From assembly GCA_021808875.1 (NCBI GenBank), contig JAKBAU010000209.1, forward strand, positions 1 to 6,501: DNA of 6,501 bases. Reading direction: 5' to 3'. This DNA is from Pseudomonadota bacterium (GTDB lineage: Bacteria > Pseudomonadota > Alphaproteobacteria > Micropepsales > Micropepsaceae). Of this stretch, positions 1 through 6,043 are shown in pieces. Position 1 is the first letter of the stretch. Each line of letters opens with the position of its first letter. The notes beneath the pieces are model-generated. The model made no database searches and was not told where the DNA came from. It saw only the letters and a list, made by a program, of their open reading frames with translations. A program made the position numbers and the translations under genes.

Positions 1-1299
1 CGCTGCACCAGCGCCAAAGTCGTCAAGACCAACCTTGTATCCCATGTCGCGCAACCCCTGAATCGCGACATTGGCGTTGGCGAGGTCAATGATCTCAGCT
101 GATTCAGTGACTTCAACATGTACCCGCGGCGCCAAACTCTTTTTCTTGGCGAGCAGGCCTGCGACCAGGCCAAAACTCACAGGGTTGGCAACGGTATTGC
201 CCGAGAGATTGAGCGCAACTTTTGCTTTCGGGTTCTTCTCGACAACACTGAGAATTTTCGCCGCGACCGCAACATCGAAGGAGTCCGAAATTCCCAGAGC
301 TTCGGCAAAGGCGATTGTCTCACCGGTGTTGGCGTTGCCCTCAAATCTGACTAGCGCCTCACAATGCGAGAGCATGCCGCTCCTCAGATCGATCACGGGT
401 TGATAGGCAAAGGAAAAGGCGCCATCGGCCACCGCATTTGTCAAAGCCAGTGCCCGTGTCTGGGTCTCTCCGATCATTTCCTCAAACGCGCTTGACAGGT
501 CGCCGCATTTGTCGACGTCGGTTTGGCCCGCGGAAACCCGCGCCACGGCATGACGTACCGCAAGCAGGCGTTGCTGAGGGCTAAGGTCCCCCTTCAGCAA
601 GACCGAACTCTCCGTCATCCCCTTTACAAGCACACCGTTCTTACTCAGAACTGTGGATATGGTCTCCGCCAGAGAGGACGTCTCGCCGTCCTCGACAATG
701 GCACCAAAGCTATCATCGCTGACCCGCCCTGCGCCCCTGGGAGCCGACACGCCCACCGCAGCGCCAATCTGCTTCATCAGTGACGCAGCTTCAGTCTGGG
801 ACAGTTTGGCACATGCGGTTTCCAGACCAGGAACGTTGACGATGGTCAGTTTTGCGCCATCGGCCGTCATCGCGCTCGCCACAGCGAGCAGCTCATCTTT
901 GGACGGCAGACCGGTGCCTGGATCAACCTTGGGAGCTGCAAAGCCCTGGCGCTGACCGGAGCGGACCAGAGTGCACGCAATGTTTGGCCCTATCTGCGGG
1001 AGATGGCAGAAAGACACACTGACATCGCGCCCGCCCACGAGCCTCATACGGATCGGGCCGGCACGATCACCCTCACCCATGGACTTGGTAAAAGTTACAA
1101 ATTTCAGGCCATCGGATGGCTCGAACAGCCGTGCAGCGCCTGAGCCGACAAGCTGCGAGCTGTTATCGGGTAGAAACTCACTGACCGCGCCGGTAGCAAA
1201 GACCACGGTGCCCGAGCGATCGACCTCAAATAGTAGGTCAGCATTGGCAAAGGCGAAGGCAAGCAGACGGGCGGGCTCAATCATTGGCGGATGCTTCAT
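1..1299 (-). CDS. EAL-domain c-di-GMP phosphodiesterase with PAS-like and degenerate GGDEF regions (C-terminus cut by window edge)
   Basis: Predicted to hydrolyse the second messenger cyclic di-GMP. The first 433 residues are visible and the reading frame is open to the left edge. Residues about 13-115 (beginning RLLAFAFANADLLFEVD) look like a PAS-type sensor. Residues about 127-255 start with DPGTGLPS, the usual opening of a GGDEF domain, but the signature is SDDSF (194-198) instead of GGDEF and no RxxD inhibitory site precedes it, so cyclase activity is unlikely. The EAL domain starts near 290. YQP (299-301), EAL (314-316), N364 in NLS, E396 in EVTES and D426-D427 in DDFGAG match the known metal and substrate ligands. 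The later catalytic residues lie outside the window. No membrane segment is seen after the chosen start. The start at 1299 is uncertain: a second ATG lies at 1284, neither has a strong Shine-Dalgarno sequence, and the frame stays open upstream to 1500. A 556-nt gap separates it from the operon, so it is probably transcribed alone. Confidence 0.9.
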   Translation of the reverse strand, partial: MKHPPMIEPARLLAFAFANADLLFEVDRSGTVVFATGAVSEFLPDNSSQLVGSGAARLFEPSDGLKFVTFTKSMGEGDRAGPIRMRLVGGRDVSVSFCHLPQIGPNIACTLVRSGQRQGFAAPKVDPGTGLPSKDELLAVASAMTADGAKLTIVNVPGLETACAKLSQTEAASLMKQIGAAVGVSAPRGAGRVSDDSFGAIVEDGETSSLAETISTVLSKNGVLVKGMTESSVLLKGDLSPQQRLLAVRHAVARVSAGQTDVDKCGDLSSAFEEMIGETQTRALALTNAVADGAFSFAYQPVIDLRSGMLSHCEALVRFEGNANTGETIAFAEALGISDSFDVAVAAKILSVVEKNPKAKVALNLSGNTVANPVSFGLVAGLLAKKKSLAPRVHVEVTESAEIIDLANANVAIQGLRDMGYKVGLDDFGAGAA

Positions 1300-1504
1300 G
1301 CTGTGAGCTGAACCATGACCTAAAAAACTTAGGGTTGCGTAAATAAGCGCGCTCACGTGGCGCACAAAAGCGAACATCGCGCCAAAAACTGCCGCTATTT
1401 GCCAAATCCAGAGATCGGAAAATTGACCACCTTGAAGCGTGGCAATTGAAGCAATGGTATCGCCCGGGGAATTGTATGCGCCGGTTACTTCGAAACGGCG
1501 TTAT

Positions 1505-1611
1505 CGGGAGACGCCTTTGTGGGCGGATCTGCCTGCGATGGCTTCCCGGAGAGGTCTGAACGCCAGCCTGCCCCCTCGGAGCGGGTCGGAGATCCAACCC
1601 GCAAACCTCTC
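1505..1611. repeat. Cluster of adjacent and nested inverted repeats, possible structured RNA or dispersed repeat
   Basis: Four complementary pairs are visible. CGGGA (1505-1509) pairs with TCCCG (1544-1548) and encloses CGCC (1512-1515) / GGCG (1522-1525), which has a six-base loop. Directly next to it GAGAGGT (1549-1555) pairs with ACCTCTC (1605-1611) and encloses GCGGGT (1581-1586) / ACCCGC (1597-1602), with a ten-base loop. The two outer stems abut, as in stacked helices. I do not recognise a known RNA family, and the transcribed strand is unknown. In GC-rich DNA some of this could be chance. Confidence 0.3.
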
Positions 1612-1808
1612 TCGTTCGGCCTTGCCAGCCCTGCAAAACCAACCAGAGCCCATTGTGCCCCCAACAAAGGGGTTTAGAGGGAATCTGGACGATCTCCATA
1701 AGTCTGTTGGCACGGGCCTGTGCGATATCGATCTGCACAACAATACCATCGGCAGCCCTACCGGTCCCCTGACGCGATTGAACAAGCGCGCTGTCTGGGT
1801 AGCGGATA

Positions 1809-1838
1809 GTGCTCTGCTGGATGCTTTGGCGAGAGCAC
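1809..1838 (-). terminator. Hairpin downstream of the acyl-CoA dehydrogenase operon, possible weak terminator
   Basis: A perfect 7-bp inverted repeat (GTGCTCT at 1809-1815, AGAGCAC at 1832-1838, 16-nt spacer) starts about 18 nt beyond the stop codon of the last operon gene. Its position fits an operon end. No U-run follows on the minus strand and the loop is long, so it is not a classical Rho-independent terminator. It may protect the mRNA 3' end or be chance. Confidence 0.25.
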
Positions 1839-1855
1839 CTTGCCCGAGTGCCGGA

Positions 1856-2986
1856 TTAGAGCAGCAATTGCGCCAGCCTTGCGCGTTGCCATGCTGCATC
1901 GCCATAGCGCGCTTCACCCCAAAGCCCGAGACGGCGGTAAAGCTGCGCGTCGCAGTCATAGGTGAAACCGAAGCCGCCATGAAATTGAATGCCGCGGTCA
2001 GCCGCGAAGGCCAAAGCCTCTCCAGCGGCGGCCTTGGCCATGCGCACCTCTATCTCCCCTTCGGCGCCCTGACCCACGACGCCCGCAGCATAATAGAGGT
2101 GAGAGCGCGCCGCATCGAGCATGACGAGAGCGTCGACCATGGGATGCTTGAGTGCCTGATAGGAGCCTATGAGCCGGCCGAACTGCTTGCGTGTCTTCAG
2201 GTATTCGACCGTCGTGGCAATCACCCCCGCCGCCCCACCGCACATCTCCGCGGCGGCAAAAAGGCACGCAGCTTGATCGAGCTGGCTGAGTGTCGCCTCA
2301 GCTTTAGCAGCAACGAGGAACGCGTCATCCTGTACCACTATGCCATCCAGAGTCACACGATAGGAGCGACGGGTCTCATCGATTACAGTCTCCCGTTCGA
2401 TCTTGGCTTTGCCGAAAGCCGCCCGATCGAGGAGCACCAGATTCGGGATCCCATCGCGCAGGACTGATATCAGCATCAGCTCCGCGGAGACGGCATCGGT
2501 CACGAAGGTTTTCACACCGGAAAGTGCAATGCCGTTGGCGACCTTGGTCGCTGTGGCGGAGATATTGGTCGGGCTCCAGTCGCCGCCCGGCTCACAAAGC
2601 GCGAGCGCTCCGATTGCGCCTTCGGCCAGCCTCGACAGCCAGGCGCTTTTCTGCACCTCGGTGCCGGCCTGAAGCAGCGCCTGAGCCAGAAGTGTCGTCG
2701 AGATGAGAGGCGTGCCTGCTACTTGCCGGCCTAGCGGCTCAACGATGGTCACAACTTCAGCGAGACCAAGACCGCTGCCGCCAAACTCCTCCGGAATTGC
2801 CACCCCGAGCCAGCCCAGCTGCGCCATCTCCTGCCAGATGTCGGCGTTCAGATCTTCCTCTGCCGCAATACGGGCGCGGGCCGCGGAGAGCGGAAATTTC
2901 TCCTGCGCAAACTGCGCGGCAATCTCGAGGAGCTGCGCCTGCTCGTCGCTGAATGAAATTGCAGGTCTCTTGCCGTTCTCGGCCAT
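1856..2986 (-). CDS. Acyl-CoA dehydrogenase family protein, divergent, probably the non-catalytic partner subunit
   Basis: A 376-residue acyl-CoA dehydrogenase-fold protein, close to the usual family length. The N-terminal helical domain (about 12-125) includes GWLGVAIPEEFGGSG. The middle beta domain (about 127-225) carries a degenerate flavin signature, CEPGGDWSPTN (131-141), where typical members have TEPxxGSD. The C-terminal helical domain includes TRKQFGRLIGSYQALKH (265-281) and QFHGGFGFTYDCD (334-346), the second family signature. Both usual sites for the catalytic glutamate lack it: the helix-G position falls at or near A240, and the C-terminal YEGTSEI-type motif is absent (GEARYGDA instead). 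By analogy with the mycobacterial alpha2beta2 dehydrogenases (FadE26-FadE27, FadE28-FadE29), I infer that it pairs with the product of the gene just upstream. The ATG at 2986 is preceded by a strong GAGGGGA. Longer in-frame starts would overlap the upstream gene and add a low-complexity tail, so they are rejected. It is the last gene of the operon. Confidence 0.93.
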   Translation of the reverse strand: MAENGKRPAISFSDEQAQLLEIAAQFAQEKFPLSAARARIAAEEDLNADIWQEMAQLGWLGVAIPEEFGGSGLGLAEVVTIVEPLGRQVAGTPLISTTLLAQALLQAGTEVQKSAWLSRLAEGAIGALALCEPGGDWSPTNISATATKVANGIALSGVKTFVTDAVSAELMLISVLRDGIPNLVLLDRAAFGKAKIERETVIDETRRSYRVTLDGIVVQDDAFLVAAKAEATLSQLDQAACLFAAAEMCGGAAGVIATTVEYLKTRKQFGRLIGSYQALKHPMVDALVMLDAARSHLYYAAGVVGQGAEGEIEVRMAKAAAGEALAFAADRGIQFHGGFGFTYDCDAQLYRRLGLWGEARYGDAAWQRARLAQLLL

Positions 2987-2991
2987 TTTGT

Positions 2992-2998
2992 TCCCCTC
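2992..2998 (-). promoter_or_regulatory. Shine-Dalgarno site overlapping the upstream stop codon
   Basis: GAGGGGA on the minus strand lies five bases before the ATG at 2986 and shares its first two bases with the TGA (2999-2997) of the preceding dehydrogenase gene. It fixes the start of the divergent dehydrogenase at 2986 and suggests translational coupling, consistent with equal synthesis of two subunits. Confidence 0.75.
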
Positions 2999-4202
2999 AG
3001 CTCTTGGCCAGGCCGAGCACGCGCTCGCCGATGATGTTGTGCTGGATCTCACTGGTGCCGCCGCCGATGGTAGCGGAGAACGCATTGAAATAAGCCCGCT
3101 GCCAGAGGCCCCGATCGATGGCATGGGGATCTCCGACATAATAGGCGCCGTCGGCGCCCTGAAGTGACAGCGCAAACTGGTTGAGACGACGCTGGAACTC
3201 GCTCGATGCGAGCTTGCCCGACATGGCAATGGAGAGCGGATACTCGCTTGTAAGCGGCTTTACCCTGGCCCGCGCCGAATTGAGCGCAAGACCGCGCTCT
3301 TCGATGAGAAAGCGTACCAGCTGGTCGCGCACCATAGGATCCTCAATGGCCGGCCGGCCACCACGCCTGGCCGTACGTGCGAGGCCGACCACTTCGGAAA
3401 CCTCGGTGCTCATCATCGAATGGCCGCCAGCCTGACCGCCGGCAGCACCACGTTCGAACATCAAGGTGGCCATCGCCACTTTCCAGCCATTGCCCTCGCC
3501 ACCGATCAGACAGCTCTCCGGCACCCGTGCATCCCGGAAGAAGGTCTGGTTGAAGCCATATTCGCCAGTAAGCTTGCGGATGGGACGTACCTCGACGCCG
3601 TCAATTTTCATCGGGATGAGATAGAAGCTGAGCCCCTCATATTTGTTATTGGCCTTGGGATTGGATCGGGCCAGAAGGATCATGTACCTGGCGTAGACCC
3701 CGAGGCTGGTCCAGATCTTCGAGCCATTGAGGACAAACTCATGGCCGTCACGTTCCGCCTTGAGCTGTGCGTTGCCAAGATCGGAGCCGTGATCGGGTTC
3801 AGAGAAACCCTGACACCAGATATCTTCTGCACTGAGGATGCCTGGAATGTAGGCCTTCTTCTGCTCCTCCGACCCCATATGCAGGATCAGCGGCCCGGCC
3901 CAGTTGAGCCCGATGGTGTTGACCATGAAGGGCAACTTGCGGCGAACCATCTCGCCCGTGACGATATCTTGCAACACCTGCGGCTGGCCGCCGCCGCCAT
4001 ATTCCTTGGGCCATGCCATGCCGAGATAACCCGCATCATAAACCTTGCGCTGCCAGTCGCGCAGAAAGTGGAATTGCGCGTCAGTGCCGACTTCCATGAA
4101 GGACTGTGGCAGGAGGAAGCCTGGATCGGCGGGTTGGTTCTCCTTGAACCAGGCGCGCACCTCGGCACGGAATTCATCCAGTTCCAGTTTCGACAAGCTC
4201 AT
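2997..4202 (-). CDS. Acyl-CoA dehydrogenase, FadE26-like, probably the catalytic subunit of a heteromer
   Basis: A 401-residue FAD-dependent acyl-CoA dehydrogenase, predicted to insert an alpha,beta double bond into an acyl-CoA and pass electrons to electron-transfer flavoprotein. It carries GYLGMAWPKEYGGGG (58-72), the flavin/substrate signature GFSEPDHGSD (132-141), NGSKIWTS (159-166), and a C-terminal GGGTSEIQ (380-387) near the FAD site. The usual short-chain-type glutamate is glycine here (GGGTSEI, not YEGTSEI). E250 in LMFERG aligns with the helix-G catalytic base of isovaleryl-CoA and long-chain enzymes and of FadE26. Residues 272-300, a linker rich in Arg and Gly, replace the usual ExRxxFG segment, which I do not find. 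The ATG at 4202 has GGAG seven bases upstream and starts 13 nt after the preceding gene; an upstream in-frame extension would overlap that gene and is rejected. The next gene begins 10 nt after the stop. The substrate is unknown; branched, isoprenoid or sterol-type acyl-CoAs are possible by analogy. Confidence 0.95.
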   Translation of the reverse strand: MSLSKLELDEFRAEVRAWFKENQPADPGFLLPQSFMEVGTDAQFHFLRDWQRKVYDAGYLGMAWPKEYGGGGQPQVLQDIVTGEMVRRKLPFMVNTIGLNWAGPLILHMGSEEQKKAYIPGILSAEDIWCQGFSEPDHGSDLGNAQLKAERDGHEFVLNGSKIWTSLGVYARYMILLARSNPKANNKYEGLSFYLIPMKIDGVEVRPIRKLTGEYGFNQTFFRDARVPESCLIGGEGNGWKVAMATLMFERGAAGGQAGGHSMMSTEVSEVVGLARTARRGGRPAIEDPMVRDQLVRFLIEERGLALNSARARVKPLTSEYPLSIAMSGKLASSEFQRRLNQFALSLQGADGAYYVGDPHAIDRGLWQRAYFNAFSATIGGGTSEIQHNIIGERVLGLAKS

Positions 4203-4209
4203 CTCGACG

Positions 4210-4213
4210 CTCC
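4210..4213 (-). promoter_or_regulatory. Shine-Dalgarno site for the FadE26-like dehydrogenase
   Basis: GGAG on the minus strand sits in the 13-nt gap between the two dehydrogenase genes, seven bases before the ATG at 4202. It selects that start over the longer in-frame reading that would overlap the upstream gene. Confidence 0.65.
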
Positions 4214-4215
4214 GT

Positions 4216-5406
4216 TCAGATTCCGAGCTGACGGGCGGCAAGATCGCGCATGATCTCCTCCGAGCCGCCACCAATGGCATTGACCCTAACCTCACGATAG
4301 ATGCGTTCCACGCGACAGCCGCGCATATACCCGGCGCCGCCCATAATCTGCATCGCCTCACGGGCGCAATATTCCATGGTCAAGGTGGCCTGGACCTTGA
4401 GCAGGGACAGATCTGCAACCGGGGTCTCGCCCGCCTTCACCCGCACCACACACTGCTCGAGCCAGGCCTGCGTGGCGAAGATCTTGCGCGCCATCTCGGC
4501 AAATTTGTGCCGGATCACCTGATGATCGGCCAGCCGCTTGCCGAAGGTCTTGCGCTCACGGGCCCAGGCCAGCGCATCCTCAAAGCAGACGCGGGCATAG
4601 GCATTGGCACCCGCCGCCATGCCAATGCGTTCACCATTGAAGTTGCGCATGATGCCGATGAAGCCCTGGTTTTCGGCCCCGATGAGATTTTCGGCCGGCA
4701 CCTCCACGTCATCGAAATAAAGCGCGGCGGTGTCTGATGCCCACCAGCCCTGCTTTTTCAGCGGTGTGCGGGTAAAGCCCTTCATATCGCGCTCCAGAAG
4801 CAGCAGCGAAATACCGCCGGCCCCTTCCCCGCCCGTGCGCACTGCCACAGTGTAGTAATCGGCACGCACACCTGCGGTGATGAACATTTTGGAGCCATTG
4901 ACCACGTAATGGTCGCCGCGACGCACCGCCCGGGTGCGGATATTGGCCACGTCCGAACCGCCAGAGGGTTCGGTAATGGCAAGGGCATGTATCTTCTCGC
5001 CCGCGAGCACCTGCGGTGCGATGCGCGCCTTCATCGCGTCCGAGCCAATCGCTAAGACAGGCGGCAGTCCAATCCCGTGGACCATGAGGCTGGCATTGAT
5101 GCCGCCCGCGCCGATGCGCGCCATCTCCTCTGCGGTCACAATCGAATACATGGGATCATTGACGGGTGTCCCGCCATATTCAGCCGGATATCCGATCCCG
5201 ATCAGGCCCACTGCAGCAGCTTTTCGGTAGAGCCCACGCGGGAATTCGCCGGCCTCATCCCACTCGTTCACATGGGGCATGATCTCCGCTTCAATAAATT
5301 TGCGCAACGTGGTGCGCCAGGCGCGGTGATCCTCATTGTAAAGCGGGCCCTGGTAACGGTGATCGAAATCGATAGGGCTCTGGCCGCCGGAAAATTTCTC
5401 GCTCAT
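4216..5406 (-). CDS. Acyl-CoA dehydrogenase, isovaleryl/long-chain type
   Basis: A 396-residue, complete FAD-dependent acyl-CoA dehydrogenase with all family landmarks. They are GLIGIGYPAEYGG (67-79), the signature ITEPSGGSD (144-152), VVNGSKMFITAG (168-179), ARERKTFGKRL (282-292), QIMGGAGYMRG (353-363) and GGGSEEIMRD (379-388). E259 in FNGERIG aligns with the helix-G catalytic glutamate of isovaleryl-CoA and long-chain dehydrogenases; the alternative C-terminal glutamate position is occupied by glycine. The protein is expected to act as a soluble homotetramer feeding electron-transfer flavoprotein. The ATG at 5406 lies 7 nt after the stop of the glutathione transferase gene. A GAGGA overlapping that stop supports the start, as does the natural N-terminus MSEKFSGG. 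Next to a biotin-dependent carboxylase, it could oxidise a branched or isoprenoid acyl-CoA (leucine or citronellyl-CoA type). That is inference; motifs alone do not give the substrate. Confidence 0.96.
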   Translation of the reverse strand: MSEKFSGGQSPIDFDHRYQGPLYNEDHRAWRTTLRKFIEAEIMPHVNEWDEAGEFPRGLYRKAAAVGLIGIGYPAEYGGTPVNDPMYSIVTAEEMARIGAGGINASLMVHGIGLPPVLAIGSDAMKARIAPQVLAGEKIHALAITEPSGGSDVANIRTRAVRRGDHYVVNGSKMFITAGVRADYYTVAVRTGGEGAGGISLLLLERDMKGFTRTPLKKQGWWASDTAALYFDDVEVPAENLIGAENQGFIGIMRNFNGERIGMAAGANAYARVCFEDALAWARERKTFGKRLADHQVIRHKFAEMARKIFATQAWLEQCVVRVKAGETPVADLSLLKVQATLTMEYCAREAMQIMGGAGYMRGCRVERIYREVRVNAIGGGSEEIMRDLAARQLGI

Positions 5407-5410
5407 CTCA

Positions 5411-5415
5411 TCCTC
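5411..5415 (-). promoter_or_regulatory. Shine-Dalgarno site overlapping the glutathione transferase stop codon
   Basis: Minus-strand TGAGGATGAG lies directly before the ATG at 5406. Its GAGGA shares two bases with the stop codon of the glutathione transferase gene (5416-5414), so ribosomes finishing that gene are well placed to restart. The spacing from GAGGA is short (4 nt). Confidence 0.6.
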
Positions 5416-6040
5416 ACAGGCTTGCCGCGCGCAGGTAGCCCGGCCGCGCGATCAACCGCCGGTAATAGGCTTCGGTATTGGACTTGAAACCGCCACTGAG
5501 CCCGAGCCTGTCGGCGAGTACCAGCGCATAGCCCACGCAAATATCCGCAATGGTGAAACGCTCGGCGCAGAGATAGTCGCGGCTCGCCAACGCCTCTTCC
5601 ACGCAGCGCAGGCGCGCAAAGAACCATTGCGTGTAATCCTCTGCAGCCTGTTTCAGGCGCCGCTCTGGTGGCTCGAACTGGGTGTAGCGCAGCACGATGG
5701 TCTGCGGAAACGTAAGTGTCGCATCAGAACGATGCAGCCAGTTGAGATAGGGGCCGTAGTCCTTGTCACCGGGAGCAAGCCCAAGCGGGCTCGGGTTGGC
5801 CGGATCACGGCCATAGCAATCCACCAGATACTGGCATATGGCCGCCGATTCCGTCAGCGTGATGTCGCCATCGGTCAGTGTGGGCACGGTCCCTAGCGGA
5901 TTGATGGCAAGATAACCGTCACGCCGCAGGCGCGGAGGAAATTCCATCACTTCGAGCTCATGGGGGAGCCCCATCTCCTCCAGTGTCCAGAGCGCACGGA
6001 GCGATCTTGCTCCCTTGCAATGATAGAGTTTGAGCGCCAT
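5414..6040 (-). CDS. Glutathione S-transferase family protein
   Basis: A 208-residue cytosolic glutathione S-transferase of normal length. The N-terminal thioredoxin-like domain (about 1-75) starts LKLYHCKGARSLRALW. Ser13 is the likely residue contacting the glutathione thiol, because the cysteine of beta-class enzymes aligns with Arg12; Cys8 is an alternative. NPLGTVPTL (47-55) holds the conserved cis-proline (P53), and TES (63-65) is the glutathione gamma-glutamyl contact. The all-helical C-terminal domain contains the N-capping box TIAD (163-166) in RFTIADICVGYAL. Its place inside a catabolic operon, 3 nt after the carboxylase gene and 7 nt before a dehydrogenase gene, suggests a pathway role. 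It could conjugate or isomerise an intermediate, or detoxify an electrophilic enoyl compound. The sequence does not say which. AAGG seven bases upstream supports the ATG at 6040. Confidence 0.93.
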   Translation of the reverse strand: MALKLYHCKGARSLRALWTLEEMGLPHELEVMEFPPRLRRDGYLAINPLGTVPTLTDGDITLTESAAICQYLVDCYGRDPANPSPLGLAPGDKDYGPYLNWLHRSDATLTFPQTIVLRYTQFEPPERRLKQAAEDYTQWFFARLRCVEEALASRDYLCAERFTIADICVGYALVLADRLGLSGGFKSNTEAYYRRLIARPGYLRAASL

Positions 6041-6043
6041 CGC

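Larger units (their letters stand above)
1300..1855. other. Intergenic region without a supported gene
   Basis: This stretch separates the end of the acyl-CoA dehydrogenase operon from the EAL gene. Open frames cross it on both strands, but their translations are rich in Arg, Pro, Ser and Cys, show no recognisable domain, and mostly run antisense or out of frame into neighbouring genes. It contains inverted repeats (1809-1838 and 1505-1611) and must also hold the promoter of the EAL gene, although I see no convincing -35/-10 pair. Two small symmetrical sequences lie near that gene: a CACGTG core with GCGC close on each side (1349-1363), and CCTAA-N5-TTAGG (1319-1333). A diverged gene remnant cannot be excluded. 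Confidence 0.6.

Noticed and set aside
71..955. Several plus-strand open frames of 78-110 codons
   Set aside because: They run antisense to the EAL-domain gene, whose minus-strand frame is continuous and carries conserved catalytic motifs.
1505..1640. Possible tmRNA, SRP RNA, RNase P RNA or known riboswitch
   Set aside because: I compared the region by eye with the conserved cores of these RNAs that I know and found no match.
1277..1738. Minus-strand open frame of 153 codons between the operon and the EAL gene
   Set aside because: It starts at a GTG without a ribosome binding site, its composition is rich in Arg, Ser, Cys and Trp, it overlaps the EAL gene start in another frame, and no family is recognisable. 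It could at most be a remnant.
1439..2467. Long plus-strand open frame of 342 codons
   Set aside because: From 1856 onwards it is antisense to a clear acyl-CoA dehydrogenase gene. Its translation shows no domain, and long antisense frames are common opposite GC-rich genes.
2987..3229. N-terminal extension of the divergent dehydrogenase to 457 residues
   Set aside because: The extra 81 residues overlap the upstream dehydrogenase gene and are low-complexity, and the ATG at 2986 has a strong Shine-Dalgarno sequence.
3420..4253. Plus-strand open frame of 277 codons
   Set aside because: It lies entirely opposite the FadE26-like dehydrogenase and the gap before it. The minus-strand protein has full family motifs, so this is a shadow.
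4203..4361. N-terminal extension of the FadE26-like dehydrogenase to 454 residues
   Set aside because: The extra 53 residues overlap the preceding dehydrogenase gene and show no family similarity. The start at 4202 has GGAG at good spacing.
4045..4737. Plus-strand open frame of 230 codons
   Set aside because: It is antisense to two dehydrogenase genes and has no domain or ribosome binding site of its own.
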